Origin: Porphyromonas circumdentaria
GTDB taxonomy: Bacteria; Bacteroidota; Bacteroidia; Bacteroidales; Porphyromonadaceae
Direction: 5' to 3'
NCBI RefSeq assembly: GCF_900167105.1
Contig: NZ_FUXE01000010.1
Span: forward strand, 1 to 64,000
DNA length: 64,000 bases
Shown piece after piece: positions 15,520 through 23,873 of the stretch. The notes beneath the pieces were generated by a model. The model was not told the DNA's origin. It ran no database searches and saw only the letters and a list, made by a program, of their open reading frames with translations. The position numbers and the translations under genes are program-made. The stretch's first letter is position 1, and each line of letters starts with the position of its first letter.

Positions 15520-15879
15520 CTATTCCTTGACCATCTTAGCACGGTAGAATCTTTTCAGCTGCTGCATCAATTCTCCCACGGTTTTGTCGGCTCTTTTCAA
15601 CGCTGCAAGTACCTCAGCCTTACGCTCTTCGGCAGGAACTACAGCATTGTCGGAGAGAACTCTTTTTACAGCTTCTCCCTTAAGTCCTTTCTCCTTAACC
15701 AAATAATATACCGTGCGCAACTGCTCTACTTGACGAGGGGTATAACGCCGCCTTTGTGTAGAGGAACGCTCGGGAAGTATATTGTAACTCCTCTCCCAAT
15801 AATACAAGGTACCTATATCGATACCTAAGAGCGTTGCCACCTCCGATGAGGAATAGTACTTTTTCAGAGACTTAGCCAT
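15520..15879 (-). CDS. MerR-family DNA-binding protein
   Basis: A 119-residue protein with a MerR-type winged helix at residues about 7-73: KYYSSSEVATLLGIDIGTLYYWERSY, then RRRYTPRQVEQL. The rest is a short helical segment with no ligand-binding domain, as in the small MerR regulators common in Bacteroidota. It starts 9 bases after the end of uvrA on the same strand, so it is likely co-transcribed with that repair gene. A role in its control is possible but unproven. Its 3' end faces recX across 82 bases that contain no obvious strong terminator. Confidence 0.82.
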   Translation of the reverse strand: MAKSLKKYYSSSEVATLLGIDIGTLYYWERSYNILPERSSTQRRRYTPRQVEQLRTVYYLVKEKGLKGEAVKRVLSDNAVVPAEERKAEVLAALKRADKTVGELMQQLKRFYRAKMVKE

Positions 15880-15888
15880 CTTCTCCTG

Positions 15889-18714
15889 TCATTTTAGTTT
15901 TTTTCTTAAATAGGCTCCCGTATAGGATGCCTCAACCTCTGCAATCTCTTCAGGTGTACCCTGTGCGACGATGGTTCCCCCGTTAACGCCTCCCTCTGGT
16001 CCCATATCGATTACATAATCTGCGCACTTAACAACGTCCAAATTATGCTCTATCACCAAAACCGAGTGCCCTTGATCTATAAGCGCATTAAGGGCTTTCA
16101 TCAAAACAGATATATCCTGAAAGTGCAACCCTGTGGTAGGCTCGTCGAAAATAAACAGAGAGGGTTCCTTCTTGGTCTTGCTTAGATAGTAAGCCAACTT
16201 AAGGCGTTGATTCTCTCCACCCGATAGAGAAGAGCTGTTCTGCCCCATTTTCAAGTATCCAAGCCCTACCTTTTGAAGAACGGAAAGTAAAGAAATTATG
16301 CTCTCCGTATGCCCTTTTGAGGGAAACTCCTGAAAGAAAGCAACCGCTTCGTTTATTGTCATATTGAGCAGATCATAAATATTCTTATCATGGTAGCAAA
16401 CATCTAAAATCTCTCGACGAAACCTCTTGCCTTCGCACGCTTCGCAAGTAAGGGTAAGATCTGCCATGAACTGCATCTCGATAGTAACTACCCCCTCGCC
16501 CTTACACTCTTCACATCGGCCCCCCTCTCGGTTAAAACTAAACATAGAGGCTGCATATCCCATCTGTTTAGATAGGGGTAGCTCACTGTAAAGCGAACGA
16601 ATAGCATCATAAGCCCCAATGTAAGTGACAGGATTGGAACGAGCATTTCTACCAGCACTATTTTGATCTACATACTCTACATCTTTAATACACGATATAT
16701 CTCCCGATATTATTTGCCCATGTAATGCGGTAGGTTCGTCTAATAGACGCGACAACTCCTCAAAAAGGGTATCTCGGACCAAAGTACTCTTACCTGAACC
16801 ACTCACCCCAGTAACGACAGTCATAACCTCCAAGGGGATTCGTACCGTTAAGTTCTTCAGGTTATTCTTCGCCGCATTGCGCACCTCTATATACTTATGC
16901 CACCTTCGACGTTGAAGAGGCAAAGGTATTGTTGCCTTCTGTGAAAGGAAAGCCGCTGTATAGCCAGGTGTTTGCGCAGTAATTTCAGAAGGAGCACCCG
17001 CAAAAACTATTTCTCCGCCCAAACTGCCCGCATCTGGACCAATATCAATGAGATAATCTGCCGCCTGCATCATATTTTCATCATGCTCAACAACAACGAG
17101 AGTATTCCCAGCGTCCCTTAATCGCTCTATTACGGAAATCAAACGCTTTGTATCCCTTTCATGGAGGCCAATACTCGGTTCATCCAATACATACATAGCC
17201 CCATAGAGATTACTTCCCAAACGTGTAGCCAGTGTAACGCGCTGGCTCTCTCCACCCGACAAAGTATTTGAGGGTCTATCTAAAGTGAGATACTCTAAAC
17301 CCACGTCACAGAGTACCGAGAGGCGAGAACGAATCTCAAACAACAGTCGCTGTGCAGCCTCGGCAATTGGTGTAGGTAAATCTACCTTTTCAAAAAAAAC
17401 TCTTGCATCGGCTATTGACATAGAGGTTATCTCGTACAGTTTTTTTCCCTCAAAAAGCACGAAAAAAGCATCTTCTTTCAGCCGTCTACCCTGACACAAA
17501 GGACAGGTTGTTTTACCACTGAAATGAGCTATACGCACCCGATTTTGTACCTTATAACGATCCTTATGAAGCATTGCAAAAAAGGCATCAATACCATACA
17601 CTGCAGGCATTCCCTCCTCGGGGTCCGTTATCCCTTTCCACAAGATGCTTTTTTCGGCCTCGGTCAATTGATTATAGGGGGTGTGTATGGGGAAACCGTA
17701 GGCTTTAGCCGCCCGAAAGAAATCGTCTCTCCATCCAGAACTTTTAGGACCACTCCAACAGGCAACAGCTCCTTCATAAACAGAAAGCCCCTCCTGAGGA
17801 ATCACCAACTCTGGAGCAATTCCTATAGTTTTTCCATACCCCTCGCATCTGGGGCAAGCACCTGTAGGGCTATTGAAATCAAAAAGTTCGGGTGTAGGCT
17901 CTACAAACAACCGCCTATCCGCTTCAAACCTATTACTAAAAGCAAAAGTCTCTCCATACCCCTCTTTGGTGGCTATCGCTATGTAACACTCTCCGTGCCC
18001 CTCGTAGAAAGCAATCTCAGCAGAGTCTGCCAAGCGGGAGTCATAGGTGGCATCTTCCCTACGAACACTCAGGCGATCGACCAATAGATAGAAATCTCCA
18101 GACTCTAATAGCGTGTTATCGACTTCATCAATATAGTAGACCTTGTTACCTATCGCTATTCGGCTAAAACCCGAGCTCTGATAAAGCTGTAATTGTGTCT
18201 GTAAAGTATTTGTTCCTGACAGATGCACTGGAGCCAAAAGTAAAAAGCGTGTCCCCTCTTCCAATGTTTTTGAAAAAGCAACAACGTCGTGCACCGTGTG
18301 CTTTTTAACTTCATCCCCAGAAATAGGCGAGTAAGTACGCCCGAAGCGGGCAAAGAGCATTTTGAGATAATCGTAAATCTCGGTAATTGTGCCCACCGTA
18401 CTGCGAGGATTACGACTTATAACACGTTGCTGTATAGCCACAGCTGGAGGAATATAGCGTATAAAATCACAATCGGGCTTGGGCATACGATTCAAAAACT
18501 GCCGAGCATAACTCGACAAACTCTCTACATACCGGCGTTGCCCCTCTGCATAAAGGGTATCAAAAGCCAAGGAACTCTTGCCCGAGCCACTAACCCCTGT
18601 AACCACGGTAAGTTTACCACGGGGAATAGAAACATCTATATTCTTCAGGTTATTGACCCTGTTTCCCCGAATTTCTATGTCCCCAATGTCTATTCCTTTT
18701 CTTGTTTTTGACAT
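15889..18714 (-). CDS. uvrA: Excinuclease ABC subunit A (first copy)
   Basis: A 941-residue UvrA, the damage-recognition ATPase of nucleotide excision repair that loads UvrB. Both ABC modules are complete. Walker A motifs GVSGSGKSS at residues 40-48 and GVSGSGKST near 635 are present. Signature motifs LSGGESQRVTLA near 488 and LSGGENQRLKLA near 832 are present. Zinc-binding CxxC pairs are present: CPRCEGYG, CPLCQGRR, CEECKGEG and CEACEGKR. The length is that of a normal UvrA. A second full-length UvrA lies at 28687. The two differ in the damage-binding region (here SSYARQFLNRMPKPDCDFI), and I cannot say which is the main repair protein. merR follows directly. Confidence 0.93.
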   Translation of the reverse strand: MSKTRKGIDIGDIEIRGNRVNNLKNIDVSIPRGKLTVVTGVSGSGKSSLAFDTLYAEGQRRYVESLSSYARQFLNRMPKPDCDFIRYIPPAVAIQQRVISRNPRSTVGTITEIYDYLKMLFARFGRTYSPISGDEVKKHTVHDVVAFSKTLEEGTRFLLLAPVHLSGTNTLQTQLQLYQSSGFSRIAIGNKVYYIDEVDNTLLESGDFYLLVDRLSVRREDATYDSRLADSAEIAFYEGHGECYIAIATKEGYGETFAFSNRFEADRRLFVEPTPELFDFNSPTGACPRCEGYGKTIGIAPELVIPQEGLSVYEGAVACWSGPKSSGWRDDFFRAAKAYGFPIHTPYNQLTEAEKSILWKGITDPEEGMPAVYGIDAFFAMLHKDRYKVQNRVRIAHFSGKTTCPLCQGRRLKEDAFFVLFEGKKLYEITSMSIADARVFFEKVDLPTPIAEAAQRLLFEIRSRLSVLCDVGLEYLTLDRPSNTLSGGESQRVTLATRLGSNLYGAMYVLDEPSIGLHERDTKRLISVIERLRDAGNTLVVVEHDENMMQAADYLIDIGPDAGSLGGEIVFAGAPSEITAQTPGYTAAFLSQKATIPLPLQRRRWHKYIEVRNAAKNNLKNLTVRIPLEVMTVVTGVSGSGKSTLVRDTLFEELSRLLDEPTALHGQIISGDISCIKDVEYVDQNSAGRNARSNPVTYIGAYDAIRSLYSELPLSKQMGYAASMFSFNREGGRCEECKGEGVVTIEMQFMADLTLTCEACEGKRFRREILDVCYHDKNIYDLLNMTINEAVAFFQEFPSKGHTESIISLLSVLQKVGLGYLKMGQNSSSLSGGENQRLKLAYYLSKTKKEPSLFIFDEPTTGLHFQDISVLMKALNALIDQGHSVLVIEHNLDVVKCADYVIDMGPEGGVNGGTIVAQGTPEEIAEVEASYTGAYLRKKLK

Positions 18715-18856
18715 CTTCTTATACTACTTTTATTCAGTTTTCAAAAGGTTTTGACAGGCTCTTACACAGGTGCACAAGATGTCTATCTGTATGGTTTATC
18801 AAGCATCAATTGTAAGCCCAAAAGCATCTCCACACTTAACGCGACAAAAGACAAAA

Positions 18857-19288
18857 TCAATCGAGAGCAATCTTTTTTACTCTCGCCTCATGACGTCCAC
18901 CTTCAAAAGGAGTCGATAAAAAAGTATTTACTATTCTCTCTGCTTCCTCAAACGAAATAAAACGAGCAGGAAGGGATAATACATTCGCATTATTATGGGC
19001 TTTTGCCAATGCAGCTAACTCTTCACTCCAACACAAAGCCGCACGCACTTTTTGATGTTTATTCAGTGCCATAGAGATTCCATTGCCCGAACCACACACA
19101 GCAATGCCCATAGATAACTCTCCCGCATCAATTGCACGACCAAGCAAATGAGCAAAATCAGGGTAATCAGCTCTCTCTTCCGAATGAGTTCCAAAATCTA
19201 CACATTCATACCCTTTCGCTGTTAATAGCCTTTTAATCTCCTCTTTCAACAGGTAGCCTGCATGATCACAACACAATCCACACTTCAT
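18857..19288 (-). CDS. rpiB: Ribose-5-phosphate isomerase B
   Basis: A 143-residue sugar-phosphate isomerase of the RpiB/LacAB fold that interconverts ribose-5-phosphate and ribulose-5-phosphate in the pentose-phosphate pathway. DHAGY is at residues 8-12. The catalytic Cys is C65 in GIAVCGSGNGISMA, and the NNANVLSLPARF block follows. I start at the ATG at 19288 because it gives the family N-terminus (MKCGLCCDHAGY); a longer start at 19312 adds eight residues that do not fit. The N-terminal CGLCC is unusual, as GIASD or a similar sequence is normal. The gene stands alone, 142 bases from uvrA. Confidence 0.9.
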   Translation of the reverse strand: MKCGLCCDHAGYLLKEEIKRLLTAKGYECVDFGTHSEERADYPDFAHLLGRAIDAGELSMGIAVCGSGNGISMALNKHQKVRAALCWSEELAALAKAHNNANVLSLPARFISFEEAERIVNTFLSTPFEGGRHEARVKKIALD

Positions 19289-19635
19289 AATTTTCTCTTT
19301 TTCTTTAAGCACACCCCTTTTCTCTATCTTTCAACGCAAAAATTCCATAGGAGTATACTTTTCTATTTTATATCCTATTAGTTAAGTAGCTACAAAACTA
19401 TATATAAATACGGGTTGAAACTACATTATTCTTCTGCTTATGGAGCTGCTCCCCAAAATTCTTACAACATCTTTGTTGATATTTGATCCGATTATACCTC
19501 TACGTCAAACCACTCTCTCCCTCTCAAGAGCTCTTACAATATCGAAGGGTATCTGAAAGTATCTTGAATTAGGTTGAGAAGATTTTTGAGATAAAGTTGC
19601 AATCTTAGAAAATATACAGAAGCCCCCATACAGAA

Positions 19636-19661
19636 GCCTCCCTTTAGACACAAAGGGAGGC
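19636..19661. other. Perfect 10-bp hairpin without a T tract
   Basis: GCCTCCCTTT and AAAGGGAGGC are exactly complementary around a 6-nt loop. It lies just past the rprY terminator on the minus strand and may be a backup stem or an RNA-stability element. The rest of the 19289-19744 gap, apart from the terminator, shows no gene. Confidence 0.5.
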
Positions 19662-19663
19662 AT

Positions 19664-19714
19664 AAAAAAAGGATACCAAGAAAATCCTTAAGAATAAGGA
19701 AATCTTAGGTATCC
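19664..19714 (-). terminator. Intrinsic terminator of rprX-rprY
   Basis: On the minus strand a stem of about 20 bp with one single-base bulge (GGATACCTAAGATTTCCTTA against its complement) closes a 4-nt loop and is followed by seven T. It begins about 30 bases after the rprY stop. Confidence 0.9.
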
Positions 19715-19744
19715 CTCCTATAGTTAGGTTATAGGACCAAGGCT

Positions 19745-20470
19745 TTAGATTATCGTAATCTTATCTTCAGGGATGTTCACCCCTGTTGTATTCAAACGAT
19801 AGCCTCGTCCATGTACGTTCTTTATTTCAAGAGAAGGATCTGCCTTCAATATCTTACGCAACTTTGTGATGTAAACATCCATACTGCGGGCGTTGAAGTA
19901 GTTATCATTTTCCCAAATAGTTTTGAGGGCATAATTACGCTCCAAAGTTTCATTAGCAAAGCTGCATAACAAGGCCAAAAGCTGGCTCTCTTTAGTCGTT
20001 AACTTAGTAACTTGTGTGCCGAGAGTCAGTGTTTGTTTTTGTGTATCGAAAACAAACTTTCCTAACTGATAGTAGGGTCTAATGCGAGAGTCTACTCCTC
20101 TAACCCGACGCATTATAGCCTCGATACGAGCCAAAAGCTCATCCAAGCTAAAGGGCTTAGTAACATAGTCGTCGCCTCCTACTGTAAACCCGTGAAGAAC
20201 ATCCTCTTTCATCGTTTTTGCTGTCAAGAAGATAATAGGCACTGTACTATTTACAGAGCGTATCTCCTGTGCCACAGAAAAACCATCCTTAAGAGGCATC
20301 ATCACATCCAAAATACAGAGATCATATTGCGTTTTTTCAAAGTTACGTATCCCCTCTTCCCCATCACGGAAAAGATCTGTGTCGAACCCTTTAGTATCTA
20401 AGAATTCCTTGAGAAGCATCCCCAAATTTTCGTCGTCTTCACAGAAAAAGATTTTCAATTTTTCGTCCAT
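19745..20470 (-). CDS. rprY: OmpR-family response regulator RprY
   Basis: A 241-residue two-component regulator. The receiver domain has acidic residues at E11, D12 and D13, the phospho-acceptor D55 in CILDVMMP, the conserved T83 and K105 (TKPF). The C-terminal winged helix spans about residues 135-228 and includes RSMDVYITKLRKIL. The closest known type is RprY of Bacteroides and Porphyromonas, linked to oxidative-stress and metabolic control. The gene follows its likely sensor kinase after 105 bases and is closed by a strong terminator. Naming it RprY rests on sequence resemblance and on the paired kinase. Confidence 0.85.
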   Translation of the reverse strand: MDEKLKIFFCEDDENLGMLLKEFLDTKGFDTDLFRDGEEGIRNFEKTQYDLCILDVMMPLKDGFSVAQEIRSVNSTVPIIFLTAKTMKEDVLHGFTVGGDDYVTKPFSLDELLARIEAIMRRVRGVDSRIRPYYQLGKFVFDTQKQTLTLGTQVTKLTTKESQLLALLCSFANETLERNYALKTIWENDNYFNARSMDVYITKLRKILKADPSLEIKNVHGRGYRLNTTGVNIPEDKITII

Positions 20471-20575
20471 AGCTATCTATAATAATGTTTTATCTCGTTC
20501 TTTTTATCACTATATCCTCCCGTTGATATATATATTATAACAAATAAAAGTGTAAAAGGTTTATTTTCGTTTTCC

Positions 20576-22132
20576 CTATCTTTGTACGCGTTCTTCTGCG
20601 GGTAAATCAACTATCATGGTGGTTCCCGCATTCAATTTACTTTCAACACCGACTTTCCCGCCCATATCTTTTACGGTCTTTGCTACATAAGCAAGTCCTA
20701 ATCCAAAACCTTTTGTGTCGTGCACATTTCCAGTGTCTACTCGAAAGTATTGGCGAAAGATACTTTTTTGGTCCGCTTTGGCAATACCTATACCATTATC
20801 CTTTATAGCAATGCGTAAAATATTCGGTGCAGGATTGGTCATTGAGATAGAAAGAATAGGAGGAACATCGGTCTTTCTATACTTAATAGCATTCTCCAAA
20901 AGATTGAATATAACATTCTGCAAGTGTATCTTGTCTACATGAACATAGGTCTCTGTTGCAGAAAAATGCCCCTCCATAGAACCGCCCAAACGCTCACACT
21001 GCAAACGATACAATGTAAGAGCATGCTCAATCAAGCTGGTACAATCAAACCAAGAAAAGTGATAGCACACCTTACCCTCATTAATCAAAGTAAACTGTAG
21101 AATCTTATCTGCCAAAAAGAAAAGCCGTTCAGCTTCACTTTGCATTGCTTCTAAAATCTTTTTGCTTCTTTCCTTATTACTGATTATTGAATCTTGGCTC
21201 AGCATGCTCGAAGCCAACTTTATAGAAGTCACAGGTGTTTTAAGCTCGTGAGTCATGTTATGCACAAAGTTGTGTCTATCCTTCTCAAATCTCTGCTGAC
21301 GAGAATAAAGTACTACTGCTATCACAAACAAAAGAAAAACTGTAAGTATAGATACAACCGAAGGAATTGCATAAGTATATATGTTTTGATAATTATTGTG
21401 ATCATAAAAAATCACCTGAATAAAACCAGAAGAAACGCTCCCGATAGTAATCTTATCAAAAAGAGGTAAACAAATAGAATTTTTATCGGATCCCGAAATT
21501 CCATAAGGAGGTCCCATCTCATATATTATCTTCTCCTTACGATCATAAATTTTATATACAAAAGGCTCTTCTATTCCTACAGAAGCGAGATTGCGCTTCA
21601 AAGACTGCAAAAGCGTCATATGTGAAATTTTATCACACATTGGACGCATGTCATTATCCAAATTAATTATGGACGATAGTATAATGTCACTAATGGCCTC
21701 ATGCTGGAAAAAATAAGCCTCTGTAAGTCTTTTCTGTACATCCAGAGAAATAGACGTATGTGCATAACTCTCAGACGTATAGTTTTGCATCCAAGGAGGG
21801 CAAGAAGAGAAAGGAGAAGAACTTATTAGAGCTCCCCACTTGGTAAACTTTTCAATCTCGTCTAATTTAGGATCATTTAAGTAGGGAGATGCATATTGAC
21901 TTTTTTGCAACAGAGGAGAGTGTCCTTCCAAATTCTCTAGAACGAAGGAAGAAATTGCCTCCTTTTCAACGATGTCCTTTGCCTTAGATATTGCCGACTG
22001 AGCCAACTTAAAAAACTGATCATTATAGCTATCCTTCATCTCAAGCATGTACTTGATCTGTAATAACAAGGCTGATGATAAGGCAAACGAAGCCAAAACA
22101 ATCAAGAAGTTATATAATCTCTTTTTCTTCAT
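20576..22132 (-). CDS. rprX: Membrane sensor histidine kinase RprX
   Basis: A 518-residue sensor kinase. The first membrane segment is at about residues 8-25, then a large periplasmic sensor region to about 255, and a second membrane segment at about 256-277. The dimerisation box holds the phospho-acceptor H295 (HNMTHELKTP). The ATPase domain has the N box (NLLENAIKY), G1 (DNGIGI) and G2 (GFGLGLAYV) motifs. It should autophosphorylate and pass phosphate to the adjacent RprY. A -7 promoter box lies about 230 bases upstream, leaving a long leader. In some Porphyromonas strains RprY has been described as an orphan regulator, as I recall, but here both genes are intact and adjacent. Confidence 0.88.
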   Translation of the reverse strand: MKKKRLYNFLIVLASFALSSALLLQIKYMLEMKDSYNDQFFKLAQSAISKAKDIVEKEAISSFVLENLEGHSPLLQKSQYASPYLNDPKLDEIEKFTKWGALISSSPFSSCPPWMQNYTSESYAHTSISLDVQKRLTEAYFFQHEAISDIILSSIINLDNDMRPMCDKISHMTLLQSLKRNLASVGIEEPFVYKIYDRKEKIIYEMGPPYGISGSDKNSICLPLFDKITIGSVSSGFIQVIFYDHNNYQNIYTYAIPSVVSILTVFLLFVIAVVLYSRQQRFEKDRHNFVHNMTHELKTPVTSIKLASSMLSQDSIISNKERSKKILEAMQSEAERLFFLADKILQFTLINEGKVCYHFSWFDCTSLIEHALTLYRLQCERLGGSMEGHFSATETYVHVDKIHLQNVIFNLLENAIKYRKTDVPPILSISMTNPAPNILRIAIKDNGIGIAKADQKSIFRQYFRVDTGNVHDTKGFGLGLAYVAKTVKDMGGKVGVESKLNAGTTMIVDLPAEERVQR

Positions 22133-22359
22133 TGTATTACCCGATTTAACTCACTACTCCTTAAGATAAGGACAAGGCTTTTACACTAACTCTACTTTTC
22201 GTTAAACAGTTAAACACCAAAATCCCGTAAAGGATCAGGAGAAAGAATCTTATAAGAATCTACATTTTTAAAGATTTTGCCGAAGTATTCGTTTCTCTAA
22301 AATCCATATTCTTATCCATCTGTCCATCTCCTTATGATACCACTGTACACATCATTCTG

Positions 22360-22367
22360 CAAAGATA
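22360..22367 (-). promoter_or_regulatory. -7 promoter element for rprX-rprY
   Basis: The minus strand reads TATCTTTG, matching TAnnTTTG. A transcript from here would carry a leader of about 220 bases, which contains a short interrupted reading frame with a hydrophobic stretch (22161-22319). Confidence 0.5.
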
Positions 22368-22583
22368 GTATTTTTATGATTTTGTAAAAGCACATTTACT
22401 CTTGAGATATAATTAATCAAAAGAAAAGTTTAATTCGACCGTTGCAAAAGGCATGACTTCTACGAACGAAATAATATGCTCCTCTCTTGGACAGATATTG
22501 ATATTCCAACAGAGACAAGTAGCAATAAATGATGAAACTCTTTTTATATTTGAACAAATACCTCCCATTTTTGCCACAAGCTG

Positions 22584-22614
22584 TTTGCAAAAACGAAAAG
22601 AAATATTACCTTTG
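22584..22614 (+). promoter_or_regulatory. Full Bacteroidota promoter before the AAA ATPase gene
   Basis: TTTG at 22584-22587, a 19-base spacer and TACCTTTG at 22607-22614 make a complete match to the -33/-7 consensus. Transcription would start near 22621, about 15 bases before the ATG. It is the best promoter in the window. The 22133-22583 stretch otherwise holds only the rprX leader and promoter. Confidence 0.8.
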
Positions 22615-22635
22615 CTCGCAAATAGTTGGTAAATT

Positions 22636-23814
22636 ATGATAGAAAGTCTTTTTAGGACACACGACCATTTACTTAGGCATCGTCCCAGTTCTGTGAGAAG
22701 ATTTTTGATGGATGAAATAGATTCTCAAGAACGTTTGATCGGTATCATTGGTTCGCGTGGCATAGGAAAAACAACATTTCTACTGGACTGGGCTGTCGAA
22801 AAGTATGGCGTTCTGAACAGGAAGTGTTTGTATGTGAATCTCAATCATTTTCTCTTCTCAACAATAAAATTGGTAGATTTTGCCAGCTCTTTTGTTGCTC
22901 AAGGAGGAGAAATGCTGCTCTTGGATCAGATATTCAAATATCCTAATTGGCAGTCAGAGTTAAATGAGTGCCACTCAAAATACCCCACCTTAAGTATTAT
23001 GTATACAGGCTCCCCTCTGATAGAGGAGACCTTGGATTGGGAAACCTATAAAGGCAAGATTTACAGACTTCCAGGATTTTCTCTTCGCGAGTACATCAAT
23101 TCCCAAACGGGACTTGATTTACCCGTATTTAAATGGGAGGATATTATTAATAATCATGTGAAGATTAGCAAGACTATTTTGGAACAAACCAATCCTAATA
23201 GTTGGTTTAATGATTACATCCACCATGGTTACTACCCCTTTTTTTTAGCAGAAAGCACTTATTCGGAAAGTCTGCTGAAAAATATAAATATGACTCTCGA
23301 AGTAGATGTCATGTACATTAGGAATATAGACCAACGGTTATTACCCAAACTACGTACTCTTTTGTATTTGATTTCCCTATCCTCTCCTACCTTATTAAAT
23401 GTATCTCAATTGGCAAAAGGGATATCAACTTCTCGAGCAACGGTTACAAACTATGTGAACTTCCTTAAAGAGGCCGAATTGATAGCCTTGGTTCATCGCT
23501 CCGAAGCGACAGAGGCAAAGTCCTCTCTCATCAGTTACTTAGATAATACGAACTTAGGCTATGTATTGGCTCCAGAATCTCTTTCCGAAACAGAGATCTG
23601 TCGTACATTCTTCTTAAATCAAGTGAGTAAATGCTTGAAAGTAGAGGCTACGGTACGAGCCCATGTGAACTTCATCGTTGACTCAAAACATCAGTTTAGA
23701 ATCGATAAGGAAACAAATGCCCGCTATCGTTTGGATAGATTGTATGCAGTAAACAATATTAATACAGGGGCAAAGAATATAATTCCCTTGTGGTTATTTG
23801 GATTTCTATATTAA
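22636..23814 (+). CDS. AAA-family ATPase with DUF4143-like C-terminus
   Basis: A 392-residue protein of the AAA_14/DUF4143 type common in Bacteroidota. Walker A is GSRGIGKTT at residues 39-47 and Walker B is EMLLLDQI at 92-99. A winged-helix segment with VSQLAKGISTSRATVTNYVNFL sits at about residues 255-276. The C-terminal part is the nuclease-like or DUF4143 region, but I cannot point to a complete catalytic set. Family members are variously called ATPases of unknown role. The gene has its own excellent promoter and is followed by nifJ after 59 bases. No partner gene suggests a toxin-antitoxin or defence pair. The function is unknown. Confidence 0.8.
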   Translation: MIESLFRTHDHLLRHRPSSVRRFLMDEIDSQERLIGIIGSRGIGKTTFLLDWAVEKYGVLNRKCLYVNLNHFLFSTIKLVDFASSFVAQGGEMLLLDQIFKYPNWQSELNECHSKYPTLSIMYTGSPLIEETLDWETYKGKIYRLPGFSLREYINSQTGLDLPVFKWEDIINNHVKISKTILEQTNPNSWFNDYIHHGYYPFFLAESTYSESLLKNINMTLEVDVMYIRNIDQRLLPKLRTLLYLISLSSPTLLNVSQLAKGISTSRATVTNYVNFLKEAELIALVHRSEATEAKSSLISYLDNTNLGYVLAPESLSETEICRTFFLNQVSKCLKVEATVRAHVNFIVDSKHQFRIDKETNARYRLDRLYAVNNINTGAKNIIPLWLFGFLY

Positions 23815-23873
23815 TCCAGACTACAGGAACAAGAACGACTTATAAAAATTGAAAGATTAAAGAATATATCATT

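Noticed and set aside
20577-20584. TATCTTTG on the plus strand at the rprX 3' end
   Set aside because: It matches the -7 consensus but points into antisense of rprX, has no -33 partner and has no gene downstream.
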